A stretch of DNA of 15,508 nt from NCBI GenBank assembly GCA_902470815.1, contig CABRHS010000024.1:1-15508 (forward strand), in the 5' to 3' direction. This document shows positions 6,003 to 12,879 of the stretch, piece after piece. Below the pieces are notes generated by a model. That model had not been told where the DNA came from, did no database searches, and saw only the letters and a list, made by a program, of their open reading frames with translations. How positions within the stretch are numbered: the first letter of the stretch is position 1; each line of letters opens with the position of its first letter. The position numbers were made by a program, and so were the translations under genes. Source of the DNA: an uncultured Collinsella sp. (lineage in GTDB: Bacteria; Actinomycetota; Coriobacteriia; Coriobacteriales; Coriobacteriaceae).

Positions 6003-6845
6003 CTAGATCAACCCCAGGTGCCGGAAGGCGTTCCACATGCCGTCGTCGTCCACCTCCGTGGTGACCCAGTCCGCGGCCGCCTTAGCCTCGTCGCCGCCGC
6101 TGCCCATGCACACGCTCGTGCCGCAGCACGCGAACATGGGGATGTCGACCTTCGCGTCGCCCACGGCGACGGTGTCGGCCATGTCCGCGCCCAGATGCTC
6201 CACGAGCACGCGGATCGCATGCGCCTTGTCGGCACCCTTCACGCCGAGGTCACCGAACAGGGCGTGCTCGCCCTTGCCGCCCCAGGTGCGCGCCACCAGG
6301 TCGGGGAACTCCTCAATGGAATCCAGGTGGTCCTGGTAGCTCGACAGGATGAAGCTCACCTTGTTGAGGTCGTCGCGATAGAGCTCGCCATCGTAGATGA
6401 GCGCATCCATGAACGCGTGCGCCGAGGTCTCGGCGTCCTCATCACTGGCGCCCTTGCCCTTGGCGTACAGCCTCATAACCGGGCCCGCCGCCTCGCGAAA
6501 ACGCTCACTCGCGAACAGGCCGTTATTCGATTCGAGGTAGAACTCGAGCCCGCGCGCATGCAGCCAGTCCACGATGTGACGGCCTTGCTCTGCCGTGATG
6601 AGCTGGTGCATCACGACCTCGCCGTCGGACTCGACATAGCAGCCGTTGCCGCCGATCATGCCGTCGAATCCGATCTCGGTGATCTCGGGCGGGTTCTCTG
6701 CCTTGCTGCGACCGGTGCACATGTACACGCGGTGCCCGTTGGCGCGGGCCGCCTTGATGGCGTCCTTCGAAGACTGCGGCACGTTGTTCTCGTAGTCGGT
6801 GATCGTGCCGTCCACATCGAGGAAGACGATCTTGGATTGCGCCAT
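6003..6845 (-). CDS. HAD-superfamily (Cof-type) sugar-phosphate phosphatase
   Basis: This is a cytoplasmic Mg-dependent phosphatase that probably dephosphorylates sugar phosphates or similar small molecules. In the 280-aa product, motif I is FLDVDGTIT (nucleophile D10, acid/base D12), motif II is CTGRS (43-47), the motif III Lys is K203 or K207, and motif IV is GDAKVDIPMF (229-238). Family members usually read GDGxND in motif IV, so this variant is slightly unusual but keeps both Asp residues. The large cap domain between motifs II and III fits the Cof/YidA type. The ATG at 6845 overlaps the stop codon of GH1 copy 2 (TAATG), with GAGGGG nearby, so the two are translationally coupled. That pairing suggests it handles a product or by-product of phospho-glucoside breakdown. 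The exact substrate is unknown. Confidence 0.9.
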   Translation of the reverse strand: MAQSKIVFLDVDGTITDYENNVPQSSKDAIKAARANGHRVYMCTGRSKAENPPEITEIGFDGMIGGNGCYVESDGEVVMHQLITAEQGRHIVDWLHARGLEFYLESNNGLFASERFREAAGPVMRLYAKGKGASDEDAETSAHAFMDALIYDGELYRDDLNKVSFILSSYQDHLDSIEEFPDLVARTWGGKGEHALFGDLGVKGADKAHAIRVLVEHLGADMADTVAVGDAKVDIPMFACCGTSVCMGSGGDEAKAAADWVTTEVDDDGMWNAFRHLGLI

Positions 6846-6847
6846 TA
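6843..6847 (-). promoter_or_regulatory. TAATG stop/start overlap joining GH1 copy 2 and the HAD gene
   Basis: The minus strand reads TAATG: the GH1 stop codon TAA shares its last A with the HAD start codon. The HAD ribosome site (GAGGGG) lies inside the end of GH1. This is the usual layout for translational coupling and fixes the HAD start. Confidence 0.8.
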
Positions 6848-8299
6848 CTCGAGCCCCTCGGCGCCGTTGGACTTGATGATCTTCTGATACGCGAAGAAGC
6901 TGTCCTTGCGGCGACGCTCGTAGGTGCCGGTGCCATCGTCGTACTTGTCGACGTGGATGAAGCCGTAGCGCTTGCGCATCTCGCCGGTACCGGCGGACAC
7001 GAGGTCGATGGGGCCCCACCAGGTGTAGGCGATCAGGTCCACGCCGTCGGCGATGGCCTCGCCCATGGCCTTGACGTGGCTTTTCAGGTAATCGATGCGG
7101 TACTGGTCGTGGATGGAGCCGTCCTCCTCCACCGTGTCGTAGGCGCCCATGCCGTTCTCGACCACCATCAGCGGGATCTCGTAACGGGCGTAGATCTCAT
7201 TGAGGGCGACGCGCAGGCCCGTCGGGTCGATCTGCCAACCCCAGTCGGTGCTCTTGAGATAGGGGTTCTTGCCGCCGAAGGTCATGTTGCCCTCGGTCAT
7301 CTCGTGGTCGGCGTGCGTGCTCACGGTGCCGGACATGTAGTAGGAGAAGGTGTAGAAATCAACCTTGCCGGCGGCGATGTCCTCGAGGTCGCCCTCGCGG
7401 ATGTCGAGCTCGATGCCGTTCTCGGCCCAGTAGCGCTTGGCGTAGAACGGATAGGCGCCGCGCACCTGGACGTCGGAGCAGTACCAGTTCATGCGGTTCA
7501 TCTCCTGCTGGTTGGCGAAGACGTCCGCAGGGTCGCACGTGGCGGCGTAGGACAGGATGAAGCAGTCCATGTTGCCCATCTTGAACTGAGGGTACTTCTC
7601 GTGGGCGAGCTTCACCACGCGGCCGGACGCGACGAACTGGTGATGCAGGGCCTGATAGCACTGCTGCGGGGTCACCACGACCCCGGAGGCGGGACCCTCG
7701 AAACCGCGGATCATGGACGTCTCGAACAGGGCGCCCATCGCGGAGGTGCCGCAGTTGATCTCGTTGAAGGTGAGCCAGAACTTGACCTTATCCTGATAGC
7801 GCTCGAACACGGTGGCGCAGTAGCGCTCGAAGATGTCGATGAGCTCGCGACTCTCCCAGCCGTTGAAGCGCTCGACCAGCGAGTAGGGCATCTCGTAGTG
7901 GGACAGGGTCACCAGCGGCTCGATGCCGTGCTTGGCGCAAGCGTCAAACACGCGGTCGTAGAACGCGAGGCCCGCCTCGTTGGGCTCGGCGTCATCGCCG
8001 TTGGGGAAGATGCGGCTCCAGGAGATGGACATGCGGAACATGTTGAAGCCCATCTCGGCGAACAGCGCGATGTCCTCCTCGTAGCGATGGTAGAAGTCGA
8101 TGCCGTCGTGGTTGGGATACAGTTTGTCGGGGTGGATGTCGAGCGTGATCTCGCGCGGCCGCTCATAGCTGCCGCCCATGAAGTGGTCGTCCACCGACGG
8201 ACCGCGGCCGTCGACGTCCCACGCGCCCTCGAGCTGGTTGGCCGCCGTGGCCCCGCCCCAGTAGAAACCCTCGGGGAACATGGTGGTTTTTTCTGACAT
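6845..8299 (-). CDS. 6-phospho-beta-glucosidase, family GH1 (copy 2)
   Basis: This cytoplasmic hydrolase acts on 6-phospho-beta-glucosides. The 484-aa product is a full GH1 barrel with FYWGGATAANQLEG at 12-25. The acid/base Glu is E180 (TFNEIN), the nucleophile is E381 (VENGMG), and the phosphate-binding loop SAGTGEMRKRY (435-445) is intact. AAGGA lies 5 nt before the ATG. The substrate-facing segments differ from copy 1 (for example GTSAMGALFETS after the acid/base Glu, and the WWGP stretch), so a different aglycone range is plausible. It forms an operon with the HAD phosphatase. No PTS permease adjoins it, so substrate must come through the IIBC at 2467 or a transporter elsewhere. Its 263-nt upstream region holds a 29-bp imperfect palindrome that may be its operator. 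Confidence 0.92.
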   Translation of the reverse strand: MSEKTTMFPEGFYWGGATAANQLEGAWDVDGRGPSVDDHFMGGSYERPREITLDIHPDKLYPNHDGIDFYHRYEEDIALFAEMGFNMFRMSISWSRIFPNGDDAEPNEAGLAFYDRVFDACAKHGIEPLVTLSHYEMPYSLVERFNGWESRELIDIFERYCATVFERYQDKVKFWLTFNEINCGTSAMGALFETSMIRGFEGPASGVVVTPQQCYQALHHQFVASGRVVKLAHEKYPQFKMGNMDCFILSYAATCDPADVFANQQEMNRMNWYCSDVQVRGAYPFYAKRYWAENGIELDIREGDLEDIAAGKVDFYTFSYYMSGTVSTHADHEMTEGNMTFGGKNPYLKSTDWGWQIDPTGLRVALNEIYARYEIPLMVVENGMGAYDTVEEDGSIHDQYRIDYLKSHVKAMGEAIADGVDLIAYTWWGPIDLVSAGTGEMRKRYGFIHVDKYDDGTGTYERRRKDSFFAYQKIIKSNGAEGLE

Positions 8300-8394
8300 G
8301 AATCCTTCTTTCGCTCAGATCAATTATGAGGCAGGGGGTTGTTATTTATGATGTGCGGGATTTCCCTTTGGCGCTTTGGGCAGCGGCGCTCCGA

Positions 8395-8423
8395 TGCGCG
8401 AAAAACCTGCGGTTATTCTCGCA
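8395..8423. promoter_or_regulatory. 29-bp imperfect palindrome upstream of GH1 copy 2
   Basis: On +, TGCGCGAAAAACC and GGTTATTCTCGCA flank a TGC centre; 11 of the 13 arm positions are complementary. It lies about 96 nt upstream of the GH1 copy 2 start. The symmetry suits a dimeric repressor operator or an mRNA hairpin. No T-run follows in either direction, so termination of GH1 copy 3 at this point is unproven. The rest of 8300-8562 shows no credible gene. Confidence 0.55.
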
Positions 8424-8562
8424 TTCCAGCCCGCTATACTCGGATCTCTTGAATCAAGCCCACACTTCGTATTTTTTAACCCCTCTTTTCGCGGCCAATC
8501 GAGTCCATCAAAGGGGACGGACCGCATCGATGGGTGGTATCGGGCCCCAACCCCCACCCCTT

Positions 8563-9987
8563 CTAGTCCAGGTCCTCGCCGTTGGTGGCGATGACCTTCT
8601 TGTACCAGTCGAAGCTCTTCTTCTTGGTTCGCGCCAGGGTGCCGTTGCCGGCGTCGTCGCGATCAACGTAGATGAATCCGTAGCGCTTGGACATCTCGCC
8701 CGTGGAGGCCGAGACCAGGTCGATGGGGCCCCAGGTGGTGTAGCCAAGCAAGTCGACGCCGTCCTCGGTCACCGCGTCGCGCATGGCCTCGATGTGCTGG
8801 CGCAGGTAGTCGATGCGGTAGTCGTCGTCGATGGAGCCGTCCTCCTCGACGACGTCCTTCGCGCCAAGGCCGTTCTCGACCACGAACAGCGGCTTCTGGT
8901 AACGGTCGTACAAATCGTTCAAGGTGATGCGGAAGCCGAGCGGGTCGATGGCCCAGCCCCACTGGCTCTTCGCGAGATGGGGGTTCTGGACGCCCTTGAA
9001 TGCGTTGCCGGCCATCTCGCCGTCAACCGACGAGGCCGCCGCGCAACGGCTGGAGTAATAGCTGAAGGAGATGAAGTCCACCGTGTTCTCGGCGAGGATC
9101 CGCTCGTCCTCCACGGTCATGCCCACGTCGATACCGTGGCGTTCGAGGTGCTTGAGGGCATAGGCCGGGTAGCAGCCGCGGCTCTGGACATCGACGAAGA
9201 AATAATTGTCCTGATTGCGGAGCTGGGCCTCGCGCACGTCCTCGGGCTTGCAGGAATACGGGTAGTAGCTGCCGGCGGCGAGCATGCAGCCGATCTTGGC
9301 CTCGGGGTCTATCTCGTGGGCGATCTTGGTGGCCCAGGCGCTCGCGACGAGCTCGTTGTGGGCGGCCAGGTACTCGACAGCCTCCCTGTCCTCGCCATCC
9401 TCGAACACCAGGCCGGCGCCCATAAACGGCAGGTGCAAGATCATGTTGATCTCGTTGAAGGTGAGCCAGTACTTCACCAGGCCCTTGTAGCGGGTGAAGA
9501 GCACGCGCGCGAGGTTCTTGTAGAAATCGATGAGAGCGCGGTTGCGCCAACCGCCGTACTCCTTGATAAGGTGGATGGGACAGTCAAAGTGCGTGATGGT
9601 GACGAGCGGCTCGATGCCATGTTTCTTGCACTCTCGGAACACGTCCTCGTAGAAGGCCAGGCCGGCCTCGTTGGGCTCGGACTCGTCGCCGTTGGGGAAG
9701 ATGCGCGTCCAGGCAAGGCTCATGCGGAAGCACTTGAAGCCCATCTCGGCGAACAGCGCGATATCCTCCTTGTAGTGATGGTAGAAGTCGATGCCCACCT
9801 GAGCGGGATAGTAATAGCCCTCCTCGAAGTCGAGCATCTTGCGCAGGCCGGCGCCGACGGCGAGGCGCTCGGGGCCGTGCGGCATCACATCGACGTTGGC
9901 CAGGCCGCGGCCGTCCACGTCGTACGCGCCCTCGCACTGGTTCGCGGCGGTGGCGCCGCCCCACAGGAAGTCATCGCGAAAACCCAT
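8563..9987 (-). CDS. 6-phospho-beta-glucosidase, family GH1 (copy 3)
   Basis: This cytoplasmic GH1 hydrolase acts on 6-phospho-beta-glucosides. The 474-aa product has FLWGGATAANQCEG at 7-20, the acid/base Glu E179 (TFNEIN), the nucleophile E371 (VENGLG) and the phosphate-binding loop SASTGEMSKRY (426-436). It is about ten residues shorter than copies 1 and 2. It reads ITHFDCPIHL where they have LSHYE(L/M)P, a change near the sugar site that may alter specificity. I start at 9987, after GAAGGGA; the in-frame extension upstream is Arg/Pro-rich and not protein-like. It appears to be a single-gene unit. Its last 45 bases differ from those of copy 1 at one position. The leader holds a 12-bp hairpin and direct repeats. 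Confidence 0.91.
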   Translation of the reverse strand: MGFRDDFLWGGATAANQCEGAYDVDGRGLANVDVMPHGPERLAVGAGLRKMLDFEEGYYYPAQVGIDFYHHYKEDIALFAEMGFKCFRMSLAWTRIFPNGDESEPNEAGLAFYEDVFRECKKHGIEPLVTITHFDCPIHLIKEYGGWRNRALIDFYKNLARVLFTRYKGLVKYWLTFNEINMILHLPFMGAGLVFEDGEDREAVEYLAAHNELVASAWATKIAHEIDPEAKIGCMLAAGSYYPYSCKPEDVREAQLRNQDNYFFVDVQSRGCYPAYALKHLERHGIDVGMTVEDERILAENTVDFISFSYYSSRCAAASSVDGEMAGNAFKGVQNPHLAKSQWGWAIDPLGFRITLNDLYDRYQKPLFVVENGLGAKDVVEEDGSIDDDYRIDYLRQHIEAMRDAVTEDGVDLLGYTTWGPIDLVSASTGEMSKRYGFIYVDRDDAGNGTLARTKKKSFDWYKKVIATNGEDLD

Positions 9988-10009
9988 CTTGCATCCCTTC
10001 TCGCGTATC

Positions 10010-10048
10010 GCCGCATGCCGGAGCGCGCCGTGCGCCCCGGCATGCGGC
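10010..10048 (-). promoter_or_regulatory. 12-bp hairpin just upstream of the GH1 copy 3 RBS
   Basis: GCCGCATGCCGG (10010-10021) and CCGGCATGCGGC (10037-10048) are perfect complements around a 15-nt loop. The structure ends a few bases before the GAAGGGA ribosome site, much like the hairpin at 2375-2412 before GH1 copy 1. No T-run follows. Likely roles are mRNA stabilisation or translational tuning. Confidence 0.6.
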
Positions 10049-10149
10049 CCATCTTGAACCCAGTATGCGGGGAGCGGCGGGCGCCCACAACGGGAACGGG
10101 CCGTGCTGACACTTCTTTTCTTCTCCATCGCACTAAGCTCACATGGAGT

Positions 10150-10166
10150 TTGATACGTCTTGATAC
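10150..10166. repeat. TTGATAC direct repeats with 10-bp period
   Basis: TTGATAC lies at 10150-10156 and 10160-10166, separated by three bases. A degenerate third unit (TTGTGAA) lies one further period away at 10170-10176. A one-helical-turn period of short direct repeats is how OmpR-type response regulators often bind. The repeats sit in the gap between the kinase gene and GH1 copy 3. Confidence 0.5.
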
Positions 10167-10199
10167 CTTTTGTGAACCTCTGGATGCGAGTGGGCCGGG

Positions 10200-11264
10200 T
10201 CACTCGAAGTAATGCATCTTGTTGGTGGGGAACCCGATGGTCACGGCGAAATACTCCCCCTGCGCGGATTCCGCGCGGACGCCCAGCCCCATCTTGTCGC
10301 ATAGGCGCCTGACCAGGTACAGGCCGATACCCGTCGCCCGCTTGCCGCTGCGCCCGTTTTCGCCCGTGAACCCGCGGTCGAACACGCGCGTGAGCTCCGC
10401 CTGCGCGACGCCCCTCCCGTTATCGCGCACCTCGAGCTCGATGCGCTCCGTTGCGCGGCCCTCATCTATGAGCCTGCTTGAGAAGCAGATCTGGGCGCCC
10501 TCCCCTTGCGCGTACTTCACGCTGTTCTGGATGAGCTGACCCAAGATGAACGTCATCCATTTCTCATCGGTGAAGACCGTGTGTCCGAGCTCGCCGCGAA
10601 CAGGCGAAACGTGCGCGCTCATGAGCATGCGCGCGTTCGCCCGGATCGCGTCTCCCACGAGTTTGTCCAGATCATAAGCGCGGATGAGATAGTCGCGGTC
10701 AAGGGACTCGGAGCGGGCGAAGAACAGCGCCTGCTCGATATAGCCCTCCACGCGGTCGAGTTCCTCCGCCAGCGCCTCCCCCTTGCCCAGCAACCGCTCC
10801 CCCATCTCGTCCGCGGGCACGGACTCCATGAGGTTCTCGAGCATCAGGTGCGCCGCGGCGAGCGGTGACTTGGCCTCATGCACCCATGTCTCCACGTACT
10901 CGCGATAGTCCTGGCCTTGGCGACGATATTCCGCCACATCGTCATTTGCCGCCTTGGAGACCGTCCGGAGCGCCTCGTACGCGAGGCGCCCCTCGATATG
11001 ATCGGGCTCGTCGACCATCTCGGTGACCCACAACGGGTGCTCGACCCCATCCACGCATGCGGCGAGGTCGCCGTAGAACCTGCGCTTGCGGCGGTAATCG
11101 ATGAGCAGGGCCACGAGCACCGAGCCCGCTACGAGCACACCCGCCAGCACGGCGGCATTCGCGCCCGCGCCGCCGACGGTCGAGACGAAGGCGCAAAGCA
11201 TGGCGGCGATGCCCCCGACGAGCACGTGCGGCCACGAGGAGAGGAGGAAATCGCGGAAACTCAT
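10200..11264 (-). CDS. Sensor histidine kinase, BceS-like (intramembrane-sensing)
   Basis: This membrane kinase phosphorylates the response regulator encoded just upstream. The 354-aa product has two membrane helices (about 13-33 and 36-56) with almost no extracellular loop between them, the hallmark of intramembrane-sensing kinases. The H-box is ETWVHEAKSPLAA with H129 phosphorylated, as in the BceS/GraS type. The ATPase domain has the N-box Asn N247 (QLIQNSVKYA), DNGRG (281-285) and the G-rich TGIGLYLVRRL (311-321). It starts 8 nt after the regulator stop, preceded by AGGGGG. Family members usually sense cell-wall antibiotics through a BceAB-type ABC transporter, but none is encoded in this window. 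The kinase call is firm; the signal is not known. Confidence 0.9.
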   Translation of the reverse strand: MSFRDFLLSSWPHVLVGGIAAMLCAFVSTVGGAGANAAVLAGVLVAGSVLVALLIDYRRKRRFYGDLAACVDGVEHPLWVTEMVDEPDHIEGRLAYEALRTVSKAANDDVAEYRRQGQDYREYVETWVHEAKSPLAAAHLMLENLMESVPADEMGERLLGKGEALAEELDRVEGYIEQALFFARSESLDRDYLIRAYDLDKLVGDAIRANARMLMSAHVSPVRGELGHTVFTDEKWMTFILGQLIQNSVKYAQGEGAQICFSSRLIDEGRATERIELEVRDNGRGVAQAELTRVFDRGFTGENGRSGKRATGIGLYLVRRLCDKMGLGVRAESAQGEYFAVTIGFPTNKMHYFE

Positions 11265-11272
11265 GGCGCCCC

Positions 11273-11947
11273 CTACACCGAGTAGCCGCGGCCGCGGTGC
11301 GTGGTGAGGTACCCGGTCACGCCGATCTTCTCGAGCGTCGCGCGAAGGCGGTTGATGTTCACGGTGAGGGTGTTGTCGTCGACGAAGGCGTCGGAATCCC
11401 ACAGGTCGCGCATAATCGCCTCGCGGCTCACGATGGTCCCCGCCCTTCCCATGAGGAGCGAGAGGATCCGCATCTCGTTCTTGGTGAGCTCGACGGCGCG
11501 CCCGGTCTGCGTGGCCATGGCCGTCGACCGGGACAAATCGAGCGAGACCCCGTTGTGCTCAATCACGCGGCCGGCATCGGACGCGCCCTGCGCGCGGCGC
11601 AGGAGGGCCTGTATGCGCGCCGCGAGCACGCGGGCGCTATAGGGTTTGGGAATGAAGTCATCCGCCCCCATGGTCATGCTCATGACCTCGTCGACCTCGG
11701 TCACGCGGGAGGTGAGGACGATGATGGGGATGTCGGATTCCTGGCGGAGCTCGCGGCAGATGAGTTGACCGTCCGTGCCGGGAAGCGTGAGGTCGAGCAG
11801 CACCAGGTCGGGGCGCGCCCTGATGATGTCCTCCACCACGTGGTCGAACGTGAGACAGTACAGGGCCTCGAATCCCTGGCGCTCGAGCACCTCGATGACC
11901 TCGTTGCGGATGGGAGCATCGTCTTCCACCACGAATATGCGCGCCAT
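11273..11947 (-). CDS. OmpR/PhoB-family response regulator (BceR-like)
   Basis: This is the transcription factor partner of the kinase that follows it. The 224-aa product has a receiver domain (about 1-115) with acidic residues E9 and D10, phospho-acceptor D52 (LLDLTLPGTDG), T79 and K101 (IPKPY). A winged-helix DNA-binding domain follows at about 125-222 (ELTKNEMRILSLL, then THRGRGYSV at the end). I start at 11947, MARIFVVEDD; upstream codons do not look like receiver sequence, and the ribosome site is only a loose GGAAGGG. It is 192 nt downstream of the unrecognised 241-aa gene and 8 nt ahead of the kinase gene. Kinase and regulator are thus one unit, perhaps with their own promoter. Targets are unknown. 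Confidence 0.93.
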   Translation of the reverse strand: MARIFVVEDDAPIRNEVIEVLERQGFEALYCLTFDHVVEDIIRARPDLVLLDLTLPGTDGQLICRELRQESDIPIIVLTSRVTEVDEVMSMTMGADDFIPKPYSARVLAARIQALLRRAQGASDAGRVIEHNGVSLDLSRSTAMATQTGRAVELTKNEMRILSLLMGRAGTIVSREAIMRDLWDSDAFVDDNTLTVNINRLRATLEKIGVTGYLTTHRGRGYSV

Positions 11948-12024
11948 ATCGCCGCCGCCCTTCCATTCGTCGCGAGCGGGCGCCGATCGCGCTCCGCTCG
12001 GACTTTTCCATGCTCCCCCATTAT

Positions 12025-12039
12025 GCCCGTTCGGCGGGC
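12025..12039. other. Small hairpin in the gap upstream of the response regulator
   Basis: GCCCG and CGGGC enclose a 5-nt loop within the 192-nt gap between the 241-aa gene and the response regulator. On the minus strand it is followed by ATAATGGG rather than a T-run. It could be a weak transcript end or part of the regulator leader. Nothing else in the gap stands out. Confidence 0.2.
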
Positions 12040-12139
12040 GGGCCCTCGGGCGGAGAACCACCTTTCGGCAATGTAAGGGACGCCCTCGGCGGAGAGGCCG
12101 CAACGCATGGGGTCGACGGCGCTCGCGGTGGGCGCGGGG

Positions 12140-12865
12140 CTACTTGAAGAGCTTGGCCGTCCCCGCGGCGAGGAACTCCGCCAAATCGCGCCCCGGACCC
12201 GGGGCGCCATCGCACTCGGGCACGACGCCGTGCTCGTCGGATATGAGGAGCGCGACGGCGCCGGTGCCGGCGGCGGACAGGACGTCCTCGAGGGTCGCGC
12301 CCTCCTCCAACGCGCGAACGACCTCTACGCCTCGAGTCGCCGCGAGCTGCTCCACAAGCGTGGCGGTTCCGCACAGGTCCTCGCCCGGCGCAGCGGCCAG
12401 CAGCAACCGGCCCTCTGTGGCGACGCCCAGCAGCTCCGGGGCGACCCGCGAGGCGACGGCCTCCACGCGCGCCTGACCGGCTCGGGCGGCAAGGGCCGTA
12501 CGGGAGGTGTCGGCGAGCGACTCGTACGGCCCCACACTCATCAGGGCATCGCCGTTTACATCGATCACGAGCATGAGCACGCCGTCGGGGTCGCTGTACT
12601 CGCCCGCGGCAAGCGACCACTCGACATGCTGCTTTGCCCAGGAAAGCATGTTCGTGGTGAGCGGGGCACCATTGACCACGCGGTGCGAGAGCGCGCGGAT
12701 ATGGCGGTTCAGCATGGGGACGCCGCGGCGCGCCATGCGCCAACGGCACACCAGCGCGGGCTCGGCGAGCTCGAACTTCTCAAGGCCGCGCTCCTGCTCG
12801 GCGCAGAACGTCTCGTACTCCGCGCACTCCTCGGCTGAATTGAAAAACGGCTCGAGCTCGCTCAA
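12140..12865 (-). CDS. Conserved-looking protein of unknown function, TTG start
   Basis: I do not recognise this 241-aa family. The protein looks soluble and acidic, with no signal peptide or membrane helix. The first 40 residues are rich in Glu (SELEPFFNSAEECAEYE). The middle (about 95-125, VLMLVIDVNGDALMSVGPY) alternates like a beta-sheet core, and the C-terminal half is Ala/Val/Leu/Glu-rich. The start is a TTG at 12865, chosen because AAGGAGGAG lies 5 nt upstream; no in-frame ATG fits as well. That ribosome site overlaps the purH stop codon, so the gene is cotranscribed and probably coupled with purH. Codon use matches its neighbours, so a real gene is likely. A role tied to purine synthesis is only a guess from position. 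Confidence 0.75.
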   Translation of the reverse strand: MSELEPFFNSAEECAEYETFCAEQERGLEKFELAEPALVCRWRMARRGVPMLNRHIRALSHRVVNGAPLTTNMLSWAKQHVEWSLAAGEYSDPDGVLMLVIDVNGDALMSVGPYESLADTSRTALAARAGQARVEAVASRVAPELLGVATEGRLLLAAAPGEDLCGTATLVEQLAATRGVEVVRALEEGATLEDVLSAAGTGAVALLISDEHGVVPECDGAPGPGRDLAEFLAAGTAKLFK

Positions 12866-12879
12866 GACGGCTCCTCCTT
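12863..12879 (-). promoter_or_regulatory. Strong RBS overlapping the purH stop, deciding a TTG start
   Basis: The minus strand reads AAGGAGGAG, then CCGTC, then TTG. The first bases of the ribosome site are shared with the purH TAA codon. This is an almost perfect Shine-Dalgarno paired with a weak start codon, typical of a translationally coupled downstream gene. Confidence 0.75.

Noticed and set aside
8326..10212. A 628-codon open frame on + opposite GH1 copy 3
   Set aside because: It is the mirror frame of a clear GH1 gene, with low-complexity translation and no plausible ribosome site.
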